A stretch of 64,000 bases of DNA from Mermis nigrescens (taxonomy: Eukaryota; Nematoda; Enoplea; Mermithida; Mermithidae): the NCBI GenBank assembly GCA_036768485.1, contig JAVLUZ010000144.1:1248620-1312619 (forward strand). The letters are read 5' to 3'. The notes beneath the pieces were generated by a model. The model was not told the DNA's origin, ran no database searches, and was given only the letters and a program-made list of their open reading frames with translations. Shown here one piece after another: positions 1 through 11,679 of the stretch; within the stretch, counting starts at the first letter, position 1; each line of letters begins with the position of its first letter. Position numbers and translations under genes: made by a program.

Positions 1-1863
1 TAAAAATATTAATGTGATTCAAAATTGAAGTGCTCTTTTTACAAAATATTCCTAGGCTCAGTTCTAAAAGAAATGGCTTCCGTTGGAATGTCACCGTATC
101 TAGGGCATCCGGTCGGGTAGCAACATCGGCAAAGCAAAATTCACCTTTTGGTCCTCATTGTGTTTTAAAAAAATGTTGGTTGTCCCTTCCCCCGGAACAA
201 AATTCTGGATACGGGCCTGAGCCTAATGCATATTTTGCATCTATGTCTTCTGTTTTGTACATGATTTATGCAGAAAATGAGATTTGTTCAAGAGGGTTTC
301 CGTCGGCTTTTCAAAATATTTAAGGCTTTTGGATGGCAAAAGTTACAAAGCGTAAAGCTCTAGTGGTCGTAAAACGTCTTTCTTAATTCATCCTTTGGCC
401 ACCTTATGTTTTTTAAAAAATTTTGTCGTGCCGCCCCGAAACAAAATCCTGGATACGGGCCTGCCTGGCTATGATTTTTACGACACTTCTACAGAATAGT
501 AATGTACGCTATAACAAAATCAATGATAATCTGCTTTATTTTTATCCTTAGGCTTAGGCATAGTTAAGTCGCATTAGCTATTATGCATTATCGCCTGTTA
601 ATAGAAGAGTTCATCACTTGCAATTGTTACAATCATTATCATCATACATATAACGGCTTTTAATTTTGGGAGGGGGTCCCCGCTCTTTTTTAGGGGTCTG
701 TGACCTCCAATTTTATCCAATAATGCCGAGAAAGACTTAAAAATGGCTAAAAATGCAACTTTTTATCAAAAATGGGGGAGTCAAAAGGATTTTGTCGCTA
801 TGAGAGGGCTATTTATGCTTTCTCAGACATTTCTGGTTCATAGAAATTTAAAAATACGTAGAAAGTTCGTGCGCTTCGTACTTTTCTCCAATCAAAACGA
901 TTTATTGCTGAAAAATGGTAGCTAACTATTATGACGTCATCAGCAATGATATTTATACCTAGTAATAATTTTAAGAGTCCTATTTCTTATAATTCAATGA
1001 CTTCTACCATACAACAGTCGATAGCTCATAAATAATTGATGCTAATAAGCTAAGCCTATGCCTCAGGATAATAATTAAAAAGATTATATGACAATCTCGT
1101 TTTAATTTTATTTTGAATTTATTTTGATTTATTATTTTAACAAATAGTCTAACAACAAATTTATTACAAACGATTCGGATCTCATGTGTTTTGAGGCGTT
1201 TGTTTGGTTATTCCGGTATGAGAATATACAAAAAATTTCGCGCTTCGCTCTAAATATTTTATCTATATATTGGTTGAATTAAGAAGTAAGATTTGGCTGA
1301 TTTCGTGAAAATTTTGTGTTAAGAATTTAAGATTCAAGCAGTTTCATAACCCCATTAGTTTAAAAAAATTTCCCGCATCTTCTAATATTTCCCGCTCATT
1401 TTGCGTAAAATCATGACTTACCAACCAAATCAACTCATTTTTAGCAATTGTGAAAGTAATCATAAGCGGCAGTGTAGCCTATTTTTGCATTTTGTTGCTT
1501 TTTCCATTTTTGTTTTTAAAGCTATTTCTGCTGCTTCAAGTTGCATGTTATAAATGCATGTAAAGATCCTAATATCCGGTAAAAGTTGTGAAACTGGTTC
1601 AAATCACACCACGGGTTTTTTCTTTTTACTTAAAATAATGCTGATGTATATGCAGACCCAATTTTTGTCATAATTCTTGTACTCTGTTTGACTAAACTAC
1701 CGGATAGTAGTATCAGTATCAGTGGAAATAAAAAGATTCTGAAGATTGAGGTGCTTTTATCGAGTTTGTTAAACCTTGTTAAAGACGGGGAACCGATGCA
1801 TTGTGGGATTTAAAAGCCCGATATTTTCGAATCTATTAAATCACGTGCGCTAAAACATTTCAG
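1..1863. other. RPL24 intron 1 (partial), repeat remnants
   Basis: No exon could be read here. The stretch is AT-rich and contains the ends of decayed elements: two copies of a terminus reading roughly 'aaaatcctggatacgggcct' (around 195-222 and 440-463), and a truncated copy of the 'acatgtaacggctcg' repeat family (family B) at about 645-785. I looked for the missing first exon of RPL24 (a GYKIYPGHG-type motif) and did not find it, so intron 1 probably extends beyond the left edge. Confidence 0.5.
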
Positions 1864-1965
1864 TTGCACATTTTTCTCAATGCCAAATGCGAACGCTCGT
1901 TCAAAATGAAACGGAATCCAAGGAAAGTTTGCTGGACAGTGTTGTATCGTCGAAAACATAAAAAG
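1864..1965 (+). CDS. rpl-24: RPL24 internal exon (first in window)
   Basis: Starts after 'aaaacatttcag' and ends before 'gtacct'. It has 34 codons, phase 0 at both ends, reading from [10 protein letters not shown] to YRRKHKK, the best conserved part of eL24. Confidence 0.93.
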
Positions 1966-4900
1966 GTACCTATTTAAATCTATTGCTTTATCTTGGCTAG
2001 CCATTCGTGCTTATATTTTCTTCTGAATATGCCTTATTAATAAAGTGACAATTTTCGATGATTTGTTAAGGTTTTTAGCTGATTTAGTTTCAAATTAGAT
2101 GTGGCGCTACCATACACGTACGGCATGGGAATTCTGGGGGGGTCAGGCCCAAATACTTTTTAAAAGTGCCTTTTTCGGGCCAGAAAACGATGGGTACACG
2201 TCAAAATCATCGTTTCTTGACGTTTCAGACGATACTCGCTCTTTCTATAACATAAAAATCTAAAAAATGGAGTAAATAGAACAAAATATAGTCGAAAAAT
2301 GTGCATATGGCGCGAAGCGCCGAAAATTTGAGATTTTCAAGCCAAAAATGAGCTAAACAGCTTAAAAAGGCACACTTTTACAACTTTTACTAAGTTTTAC
2401 AAACAAATCGACAATTCTGGGAAAGGGGGTCGCAGCCATTTTGTTGGGGGGGGTCAGTTTCCATTTGGGAGTCAAACCCCCCCCGAATCCCCCCTCCTGA
2501 ACAACACGTCCGGTCACTACGCTCAGCTTAAGGTACGGAATGGAGAAAGTGTATTCAATACTTGAATCTTATCGTCTGCTGTGTTTCAGGAAAGGAACTC
2601 GTAGAGTTTTAGTATTTCAAAATATTTTGAATTATAAAGTCTTTTTGAATTAAAAATGCTAAATTTAAAATGTTTTGCGTTTGCAGCACGCGTTAACAAT
2701 TCGGCGCTATAAACTTTGAAAAATTTCCTAATATGATCGGAAAAATCAAAAAGTCCTTTGTAGATATTTTTGCGAGTAACCAGTTATATTGGATGGCTTT
2801 TCTGGTTTTCGATTAGTATATAGTTTATAACTGTCGAATTTTTTATTTACATATATGTAATTGATTAATGCTTTCGGTTCCACCAACGCAAGATTTTCAG
2901 CTAAGATGGTTAAAAACTTAACATTTTGGTTGAGAAAAGTTGGAAAATTTGAATATCTTAGCAGTTTTTTTTGCAAAATGTCCGTTTGTACACGTACAAA
3001 GATGGTCCCTAAAAGTCTTTGTACATTTTGTACAAAATTTTGTACATTTCCCAACCATGCTTTTACGCCCGCACCCCTCCAAAGTCACAAAATTTTTGAC
3101 CACCCCCATTTTTGGCTATTTTTAGTTGTTTTTTCCTATTTTTGGCCTAAAATTCCAGTCGTTACCCCTCCTAAAAATGGCCAGGGACCCATATTGAAGA
3201 TTTCCAGCCGTTAAATGTATGCAGAGGATCCCCTCTCCCAAAATTTTGAATAGCTAAGTGCACTTTTGTCATGGTAAAAATTAAGTCAAAAAAATTCAAA
3301 AGGTTTTCACCAAAATCATCTGACAGGGACTTGAGTTTTGGACCCTGAGGGGGTAATACCTCCCCCTCTCCCCTTTATGGGTTGTGTGATATGGGCAGAT
3401 TTTAATTAATGACTTGTATAATATATTTACATTGTACAGCAGAGGCATAGTTAGGATTCTATGTGAAGAGGGCAAAATGTTTGAGAAAGAGTATCTCGCG
3501 AACTGTCTGGAGGTAGACAAAAATATGAGAGCATTTTTGAGCGTTTTTCGTTGATCTCTACGGAAAGGTAGTGAAAAAATTTCAGTTTCTTTTCTAACTC
3601 AGAGGTAAGCTCCTGTATGACGATTGTACATGCGCAGTATGGAAATTTTGGGGAGAGGTGAAATCAAAAATTATTTTCTTCAGTGTTTTTCGAGCTAAAA
3701 TCTGAAGAAATTTGAAATTTTTGTCTTTGTATTGAATGTCGGGTCTTTGTAAAGAAAAATACTAAATATTGATGACTCGACAAGCGCGTAAGAATTTCGA
3801 TATAGGTATTTATGCCGCTTTTTTATTAATACAAAAACAGAGGAGCAAGAAATGTGGCATGAAGTGCTTTAAAATTCTGACATTATCAGCAAATGCTAAA
3901 CCTGTCTTCACGAATTTACGTTATAAATTTTTCATCTGGTTTTTTGCTAAATTTTGTGAAAAATAATATTCTTTCATTTCGGCGCGAGTCCTCTCCCTGC
4001 TTACGACCCTGTCTACAGCTTAAAACATTAAGATGGACGTCTCGATTATTTTATAGATTAAATCTTGATTTCCTTATTAGTTAATTGTTGTAAATGGCTT
4101 ACTTTTGATCTAAAGCGAACGAAAAAGCGCAACTTTTTTAATTTGACCATTCTATAAGCTCAAATTTATCATGCAGGACAAATTTTAACGGAATGATTTT
4201 ACCACGGAAATCTATATTTGAGTAATCGATTTGAAAATCATTCAGATTGTTTACTCATATTGAATTCAAGGTATTCTTTTACACACTATAAACTGATAAC
4301 TACATGACTAAATCATGCATGCACATGGTTAAAAGCTTTGGAGGGGGTAAACGAGTTTTTTCGGTGATAAGGGATAAATGAGTAATTTTTCAACCATAGG
4401 TGCACAAGGTCAGGGTCGGCAGGGGGGTGAAATGCCAAAAATCTAAAACAGTAAATTTGACGTTCACGATTTTTTTGCTGTTTTAATGATCAAAATAGCC
4501 TATAAAACGTTTTCTCGTGTTAATAACACATTTTAAAAGCATTTTTAGTCCATTTTGACTGCATTATATCACTTTTAACACTAAAAAATGCAAAAATTTA
4601 TCAATTTTGGGCGCTTTTTGAGTTAAAAGTACTTAAAAATACTAATCTGGCGCGAAGCGCCGGAAAAATTTTGACATTTTTACTGATTTTGATGTCAAAA
4701 ATGATGCAGAACAAGACCTGTTTGCTCAAAATCGCCGGACAGTACCGGTCTAGCTGACCTTCAGGGGGTAATACCCCCTCACCCCCTATGTGCATGTGTG
4801 TTTTCAACCGTTTCATGTCAAGTTTCTGTACTTAATTCGTCGTATTTTATTTTTCATCAATAATTATGGTTAAATTTGCATGAAAACAATAACGATAAGG

Positions 4901-7900
4901 GAAATGGGATGATCTGTGCTGTAATTAGTGATCGACCGGGTACCCGGACCCTGACCGTGTCCGGCCGGTCAGGGCAGGCCATATGCACTTGAAATTACAC
5001 TGCTAGACGTCATTTGACGCTATTTCATGGTTCGAGTAATCGGTTTTGGTCCAAAATGGTATGAGGGGGTGAAATATGTTGTTTAATAGTCCTTGTAGGT
5101 ACCCCCCATACCACCAGTGTGCATGTGTGGACGCTGTGAAGAGAAGAATTGGATATTCATATTCAGGGCACGCAAGCTGAAGAAATTTCGAAAAAGAAGA
5201 CGCGAAGAACTCAAAAATTCCAAAGGCCGATTGGCACGAGCACATTGCAAGAAATTTTAGCTAAACGAAATCAAAAACCCGAATTTCGCGATGCTCAAAG
5301 AAAGCAGATGATCGAGTACGTTTTCGTATTTATTTAATACGAGAAAATAGGATACTGTAAACTTTTGAATCAATGTGATTTGTACACCAACTCATTTGTA
5401 TGAAGGGAAACTGAGACTATTGTCATGTTCCCTTGTTTATCTAAATTTACAGGGGTTTCTTTCCCAAGTAGTGAACTTCTAAAAGCTGCTTTCCAAAAAC
5501 ATTCTTTCTTAATCTTTGACTTGCCTACGTCAGTAATTGACATTTTTTAAAATTTTTTTCTTTAAGAATAGTTTCTTTAAAAACTGTAATTGCATGGTCA
5601 ATGACAATTTTAAGATTTTTCAGTTCTACGTATATAAATAAAATAGGAAATCATCAATATGACAAGAGTAAAAGAATGAAGGCGAAAAAAGAAGAAATGG
5701 AAAAGAGTGATACAAATAAGGAATTGTAATAAATGAAAAAATTAGCAATAAAATGAAAAAGTGAAACAAGAAGAAAATAAAAATAAAATATAACAAAAGG
5801 AAAATGTCAAAAGTGAAGCGTGCTGTTACTGCAAAAGGAAGCGAAAGGACGCAATAAATTTTATTTTACAATAGCTCTCAAAGATTGCGATGAAGAAAAA
5901 TGAATTTTAAGAGTTGAAAAATGAGTTTTATAGTTGACTTAGGTATTTAAAAAACCTTAACGCGTTCAATCGTTCTACGCAAATGTATTACGTACTTTTC
6001 GTCAAAGTTTTGACTAAAATGTATTGTTACTGTAGCTCTTTTCCTGATCAGTTTAAAACATTTCTGTAGGATGAGATTAAATTTTAAATTTAAGGAGTAC
6101 AATGTTCGCGTATTTCTAAATTTTTTGCTGGGTATCGTGAAGGAATTATGTACATTAATGTACTCGCTATGAATAATGTCCATTTTTATAATTTAGATAG
6201 ATCGGTACATTTTTTGACTTAATATTTTTAAATTCTAAACATGCTTTTTAACTCGATCTCAGGGCTGCGAAGGAGCAGAAGCGACAAGCTAGCAAAACTA
6301 AGAAAGCTGAAAAGGCTAAAGTAAGTCGTATTCCTCAACCAAATACAGATTTACGTTATTCGTGTTTTTCTTGTTGTTTTATTAAATGTGCATAGGCTGG
6401 CCCGTATCCAGGATTCAGCAAAGGGGGGACCAAATATAGATTGGTCTTTATCTCGGAAAATTCGTCGGGTAGCTCTTAAAAACCGAATTTTTCGACATTT
6501 TTTTCATGTTCTTTCTTATTGAAATCATACAATTAGAGCTTTTCGTGAAAAAATTTTTTGCCTAAAAATTAATGTTTTTTGGCTGCGCTTAAACCAAAAC
6601 TATGGAAAATACTGCATATCTGGCACGAAGCATCGAAAAGTTTAAGATTTTGCTTCAAAGGCATGCAATTTTTCCATCTTGCCATGCATTATCTTTCCTA
6701 CCAAATTTTTTTCCGCCCCCTAAATTTGGCCCTGTACATCGGTACTGTATTCGTTGTTCTTATTCAAATGTTAATCATTACGATTATATTTTAATTTTTA
6801 TTTGCTTGTTCTATTGCACTCTACATATTTGCAGTTTATTCTATTCGGCCGTAGTCGTTTTAACTGCAACTGTTTATTTTTCAGTCTATTTAACGATTAT
6901 CTTATCATATTTTCATGACGTAGTACTTAGGTACTTACTTATTTTTCGTGCCATCATTTCCCGTTATTCCTGTGTATTTTATACACTTAAGCTTATTCAA
7001 AAATATTTTCTGCTTATTTAGCATGAATATATACGAAAATAAAAATCTAAGGCGAAGTAAAAGATGGGATTAATCACGAAAGCCATCATTAATATTGAGT
7101 GATTCCATAATTTCGATTTCATGTTTTCAAAGTTATTGAAGAATTGAGCGTTTTTCATGAAGTTGTCCAAATGTCAGTTCTGCATTTCTTCAAATTCTGA
7201 CGTTTTATACATACTATATATGTTGCAAAACCATATTTATAATTTGGGTCTACCCACTCACGAGAAGGTGAAAAGGGCAAATTCAAGGCCATTTCTAGAT
7301 TTATATCAATGTTTTAGACGTCCTAGATTAATGTAGCTCTTCGGCTTTCTTGGCTGATCCTTTAGATCACAGTTATGAGCTGATATCATTGGTGGGCAGC
7401 AACGGAATTCTAGGGGGTTGCAAGATTTTTCAAAGATCAAAAAATGATCTCAAAAATGGTGGTATAACGAAAAACAAATTGAATTTTGGGGTATTCGGCC
7501 TTCTGGGGGTGCATGCATACCCCCTACCCACGCCCACGTGTGGCTGATATTTACCTTTACGTGAATACGCAGTTGAATATGGTTTTTTTCTCGCAGCTTT
7601 TTGAATTCAAAATTTTTCGACGCCACTTTCGTTAATTCTTAATTTGAGGCAATCAATCAGCCGAAGATGAGCTTGGAAAAATGGTTTTTCTCTTAAAAAG
7701 TTAAAAAAGATAAAGGCAAAGATTTTTTGAAAAAAATGTATAAATTTATTTCAGTAGAAGATAAGTCGATGCCACCACACATGGGCGTGGGGGTTTGGGG
7801 ATATGCACCCCCAGAAGTTGAAATACTCTCCCCAGAAATCAAAATACCCTTCCCCCAGAAATCAAAATACCCTCCCCCAGAATTCAATTTTTGAAATTTT

Positions 7901-8387
7901 TTTTTGCTTTTTTGGCGATTTTTCGATGCTATTGGATAGTGCTCGATGAGAAACGTCGAAAATGGTGTTTTTTTCGCCATACAACCAATGTTAAGACCAT
8001 TTTTTTACCTTTGAAAATTTTTTTACCCCCTCCCCCAGAAATGTTTTCACCACCCCCCAGAATTTTGGTGCTGCCCACCTATGGATGCCACGCTGGCGTT
8101 TTAATGGGCAGAGAACTCCCTTTTTCCGTATCTTTTACAACACTGGTAGACACCCATTCTTCTAAAGTTTTTATTTTTGGCGCAATAATAATTTGTACCT
8201 AATTGATTCGTAAAAAATCTTTCGACCATTTCCGATCTGTAGCTTATAGTTACATGAATATTTTTCAAGGAATTTTTCGGTTATTCTTTGGCATTTGTTT
8301 TAGGCCCAGTTGAAACAGCAGGTGACGAAGCAAAAAGCTCCTAAGCAAGTCAAAACACAAGCACCGCGTGTCGGCGGAAAACGATAA
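1864..8387 (+). CDS. rpl-24: 60S ribosomal protein L24 (eL24), 5'-partial, four exons
   Basis: Structural protein of the large cytosolic ribosomal subunit. Exons join(1864..1965, 5167..5315, 6263..6320, 8304..8387), all GT-AG with compatible phases (0, 2, 0), give 130 residues. The order matches eL24: the FLNAKCE segment, the [19 protein letters not shown] segment, [12 protein letters not shown], then [14 protein letters not shown], a lysine/alanine-rich helix, and the C-terminal APRVGGKR. Family members are about 155-160 residues, so roughly 27 N-terminal residues (the zinc-ribbon-like start) are missing upstream. Introns of 3.2, 0.95 and 2.0 kb are unusually long for a ribosomal protein gene and are packed with transposon remnants. 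An AATAAA lies about 39 nt after the stop. The identification rests on sequence recognition and is firm. Confidence 0.95.
2105..2512 (+). repeat. Family A dispersed repeat with GCGC palindrome core
   Basis: In RPL24 intron 2. It begins around 'cgtacggcatgggaattctggg' and ends in a C-rich mirror of that start ('cccgaatcccc'). In the middle it holds a stretch related to 'gacgtttcagacgatgctcg' and the core GGCGCGAAGCGCCGAAAATTT at about 2309. The same order recurs at many places in the window. It has no coding capacity. A non-autonomous DNA element is likely. Confidence 0.6.
3055..3222 (-). repeat. Family B short inverted-repeat element
   Basis: A degraded copy in reverse orientation of the family whose ends read 'acatgtaacggctcg' and 'cctgttacatgtatg' (best copies 16444-16626 and 17641-17865). 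It ends at 'ccagccgttaaatgtatg'. The internal landmarks are 'aaaatttttgacc' and 'gttacccctcctaaaaatgg'. Confidence 0.5.
4315..4800 (+). repeat. Family A dispersed repeat
   Basis: Another copy of the GCGC-core repeat in RPL24 intron 2, from 'catgcacatggttaaaagc' to 'ccccctatgtgcatgtg'. The core GGCGCGAAGCGCCGG is at about 4649, followed by AAAAATTTTGAC. The ends form a loose inverted repeat around 'catgcacat'. Confidence 0.5.
5167..5315 (+). CDS. rpl-24: RPL24 exon
   Basis: Starts after 'attcag' and ends before 'gtacgt' with two bases of a Glu codon. It encodes [16 protein letters not shown] through [18 protein letters not shown]. The upstream open frame from 5149 is intronic. Confidence 0.95.
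5640..5860. repeat. Purine-rich low-complexity tract
   Basis: About 220 bases of AG-rich sequence (runs such as 'gaagaaatggaaaagag') in the third RPL24 intron in the window. No gene or element boundary is visible. Confidence 0.45.
6263..6320 (+). CDS. rpl-24: RPL24 exon
   Basis: Short 58-nt exon between 'gatctcag' and 'gtaagt'. It completes the Glu codon and encodes [19 protein letters not shown], the basic helical stretch. Phase 0 at its end. Confidence 0.9.
6394..6740. repeat. Degenerate inverted-end element
   Basis: Between 'ggcccgtatccaggattcag' and 'ccccctaaatttggcc' lies a family A-like interior with a decayed core ('ggcacgaagcatcg', about 6620). It resembles the CAG..GGATCTGGG-ended elements at 15280 and 63549 but is too decayed to place a target duplication. 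The open frames overlapping it are AT-rich noise. Confidence 0.35.
7390..7548 (-). repeat. Family C element fragment
   Basis: A reverse, internally deleted copy of the family whose ends read 'ccacacatgggcgtggggg' and 'tgctgcccacctatgg' (compare 7771-8087). It runs from 'gtgggcagcaacggaattc' to 'cccacgcccacgtgtgg' within the last RPL24 intron. Confidence 0.5.
7771..8087 (+). repeat. Family C element
   Basis: Runs from 'ccaccacacatgggcgtggg' to 'tgctgcccacctatgg'. Internal landmarks are repeated 'cccccagaaatcaaaatac', 'ggatagtgctcgatgagaa', and 'aaaatggtgttttt' followed by a C-rich end. Shared with 12590-12852, 30282-30527, 50825-51045 and 52856-53100. Non-coding. Confidence 0.6.
8304..8387 (+). 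CDS. rpl-24: RPL24 terminal exon
   Basis: Starts after 'ttgttttag'. 27 codons plus TAA, ending in APRVGGKR, the canonical eL24 C-terminus. Confidence 0.93.
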   Translation, partial: AQLKQQVTKQKAPKQVKTQAPRVGGKR

Positions 8388-8905
8388 ACATTTCTGTCGT
8401 ATATGTTTGTTGATTGCTTGACAATAATAAACTGATTACTATTATTGCGGTTTGCATCTAATGCAGCAACACATCTAAGCAATGTGCTTAATGAAAAGCC
8501 TTATTAATTGAAAATTACCTATTGTTCAACATAGTAAATGTGCAAATGGTTTGATTTAAAACCAGGCCTCTTGCATACATATATGTAATGGTCCGAAATT
8601 TCGTATGTAGCAACTGACGCTAGACGGGAGGTGCTTCGCCCACCAGACCTGCGCGTAGGTACAAAAGGACAAACAGGAAATTTTTTCGACGAAAATCTGA
8701 AAAGTTCTTGAAATCTAAACAGGTCATTAATATGCCTTGATTTACGTTTTTTGTCAATTCTCTATTTTTGCCGATATATCACTGATGATAACGACTGTTT
8801 AAGATCTTTAAGAACTATGGTGTTATCCGTGGGCGCCTGAAATTGAGTTGAAGACGTCCGTTTCCTATTACCTGTGTACGTGCAATAATTCCTTCATATG
8901 TAAAT
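8388..8905. other. Intergenic, downstream of RPL24
   Basis: Contains the RPL24 3' end and then AT-rich sequence with no coding signal that I can recognise. Confidence 0.5.
8426..8431 (+). terminator. Polyadenylation signal of RPL24
   Basis: A canonical AATAAA 39 nt after the RPL24 stop codon. Position and sequence fit a short 3' UTR. The cleavage site cannot be seen directly. Confidence 0.6.
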
Positions 8906-9949
8906 GGCTGAATCCGATCCTGGGGAGGGCACGCCGCCGCCAGTTCTGACCGTAGCGACTCGAGCAAACAAATTAGCGACCCGAGCGCTCACTTAAGTAA
9001 ACAAAAGTGCGCTATTAATTATGCTGGGCTGACCTCGTCGGTCGACTAATTATGCGTCTGGTACTTACAGTCATGCGCCCGACTAGGGAGCATTTTTTTG
9101 AACATAATTTTTTTACAGGGGGAAAATCAAATTTTAATGTTTAGTTTTTCGAGTTCATCGTAAAAATTGGAGCAAGAAAATATATAATATAGCATTTCAT
9201 TCACTCTAGAAAAAGTTGACTGATTTCCAAATTGAGAGCACTAATAAATGCAGTTTTATAACTAGCGTTCTATTTCTTGGCATGGGCACATATTTTGAAT
9301 TTTTTGCATAATGCTTTATAAGTAAATACCCATAAAAGATAAAAATAAACATTCCAATGGTCTAAGGCAAAACGGGACCTTAGACGAAGGGTTGGACGAA
9401 TGAACACGGCGACTCATGAAGGGTTTCTGGTCGAATGGATCTGGCGCTGCAAGTTTGATATGATGGAGCGATTGTTCAGCGATTTTTGCGATGCGTGTGC
9501 TTCTATGTATGTATAATGAATGCTCGTTGACAAATCGTGGTAGTTTTTCATGTTGACGCTGTTGGCTTAGTATTATTTTAAAATATTCAACTTTTATGGA
9601 CAAAATAAATATCAAGTGCTCTCAAAATTTAAAATAAGTCAACTTTTTCCAGAGCGGTTGAAATGTTGCAATATTATATATTTTCTTGCTCCATTTTTCA
9701 CGATGAGCTCGAAAAACTAAACTTTAAAATTTGATTTTCGCTCTGTGAAAAATTGTGTTCAACAAAATGCTTCCCTAGTCGGGCGCATTACTGTAAGTAC
9801 CAGACGCATAATTGGTCGACCGACGAGATCGCATAATCAATTGATTACGCACTTTTGTTTACTTAAGCGAGCCCTCGGGTCGCTAATTTGTTTGCTCGAG
9901 TCGCTCCGGCCGGAACTGGCGGCGTGCCCCCTCCGGATAGGATTCAGCC
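8906..9949. mobile_element. 1.04 kb foldback element with ~330 bp inverted repeats
   Basis: The left arm (about 8906-9235) starts GGCTGAATCC and the right arm (about 9620-9949) ends GGATTCAGCC. The two arms are near-complementary throughout: the 'gggcacgccgcc' block, 'gcgacccgag', 'acttaagtaaacaaaagtgc', 'gactagggagcat' and 'tcttgctcca' all recur in reverse. The roughly 380 bp centre shows no transposase. It is a non-autonomous foldback DNA transposon, with arms diverged by substitutions and small indels. No clear target-site duplication was found. Confidence 0.8.
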
Positions 9950-10429
9950 AGGCTAAATTTATTTTATGGGGAGAGAAACGATGCCAAAGTTCTTAAACGC
10001 GCATCGTTGAAGGCACCCATCAAAACGGCATAAACCATCTTTTGTCAATATTGAAAGTCATTAGTGTATGATTAAGACGTTTGCGAGAACAATTGTTTTT
10101 CACGCAACTTTTCTACTGCTTTGGACTTCGTGAACATTAAATTAGGGAAAACGACGGCTGCAAATATTTTTTCTGCCTAGTACATATGTAGTATAAATAA
10201 CATTTTAAAGTGCGCTTCTGACGTCTGGAATTCGCTCTGATCTGATTTTTGACTCAACATTTCTTCCGCAACACGAATACCTTGATTTAAAATTTTCGGC
10301 CAATTTTGCTTATTTGCTGTAAAGTTAATTTTCATCTGCTTTTGACCTTAATTTTATCAGTTTTTCCCTTAAAATATTTTTCTTTTTGATATATTGGTAA
10401 CAATAATTCTCGAGTAGCTTACATGATAA

Positions 10430-11063
10430 ATAATTGCGTTATATCAACCTCGAAATTCCCCGTGAAAGATTTAGGCATATTAATTGATAAAAAACTAAAT
10501 TTTTCTGCTCAAATAAGCAAATTTGTAAAGTAGGCCTTCCATCGCATGCCACTAATTTTACTCTGTTTTAGATAAGGACTTGACATTTCTCATAATGACC
10601 TATAATAGTTATGTACGGCCTCTCTTAGAATATTCGACCTCTGGTCACCGCATACTAAGCAAAATATTTGTAATATTGAAAACATACAAAGATACTTTAC
10701 TAAACGTGTCTTAGGGTGCCGTTATCCAAAGATCATGTCTTATCAGCATCGACTTCAGATATAAAATCTAGAATCTCTAGAAAATAGAAGGGTTTTTACG
10801 ACTTAACTATGCTATACAAAATATTTCATTCCGCAGATGATGTTTATTTAAATGACTTCTTCATATTATCAAACAACAACACTAGATCCACCAATACATT
10901 AAAATTAAAAGTCACTGTTCTAAAATCTAACTTAAAGAAATATTTTTTCACTCACAGAATAATAAATGCTTGGAATATGCTGCCTGAATCTGTGGTAATT
11001 GCGTCCAGTAGTAATGTGTTTAGGCTAAAATTAGAAAATCTAAAAATTAAACGTGGAGAATAA
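10430..11063 (+). pseudogene. Non-LTR retrotransposon (LINE) reverse transcriptase, dead 3' fragment
   Basis: The translated pieces match the C-terminal region of CR1/Jockey-like LINE reverse transcriptases: VKDLGILIDKKLNFSAQI, then NSYVRPLLEYST, WSPHTKQN, NIQRYFTKRVLGC, LESLENRRVF and finally NAWNMLPESVV up to a TAA at 11061. The pieces sit in different frames with at least one in-frame stop (TAG near 10530) and frameshifts near 10640 and 10760. The open frame 10809-11063 is only its last part. There is no endonuclease and no upstream RT, so this is a 5'-truncated, inactive copy. The exact clade is uncertain. Confidence 0.75.
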
Positions 11064-11679
11064 ACCTTGGTCATAAGTAAGAACACTGCCTTTGTGACCT
11101 TGCTTGCTTACTTGCTTGCCTATGGACGGTTTCACCCAGGGTGGATATTCGTCGCCTCAACTGAAACGTCCTTCCATTGACGCCGATCTTTGGCAATCGT
11201 TTGAAGATGCGTAATCCACGTTCTTTCGTATATTTTCCGACTAAGGTTAAATGGTTTCATAATAGATCGTTCAGCCGCTTTTTGGAAATATCGTTTGGTG
11301 GTCATTGATACACCATCCTGAGGTTAAATCAAGGTTACCCGTTTTTTATTACTTTAAACCGAGATTAACGCGTATTTTGCAATGCCGAAGATGCATCAAG
11401 GGCAGTCAATGTTTATTTGAACTGCTGAATCATATTCTACATATTGCGAACCGTTTATTGGCCATGTTACGTAATATGCAGTAATGCTGTTTTTGAATCG
11501 TCAAACATTGCGTGGTATTTACACATACATATGCGATGGAAATAAAATTAAAATCAGACAAAATAATAAATATAATTAGTTAAGACGTAAAATGAAGAGA
11601 ACAATTAAAAATAAAATAAGAAGTCCCTCAATCTGAATCAGCATCGAAACAACGTGACCAGACCACCTTTTGTAAAATA
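11064..11679. other. LINE tail and unannotated AT-rich DNA
   Basis: It follows the LINE stop and includes a 'cttgcttacttgcttgc' short repeat near 11101. No gene was recognised. The last six bases before 11680 (AAAATA) duplicate those after 13505. Confidence 0.4.

Noticed and set aside
6602..7021. 139-codon hydrophobic open frame
   Set aside because: It lies in the last RPL24 intron, starts inside a degraded repeat, is biased to T-rich codons and has no recognisable domain. The hydrophobicity reflects AT-rich DNA.
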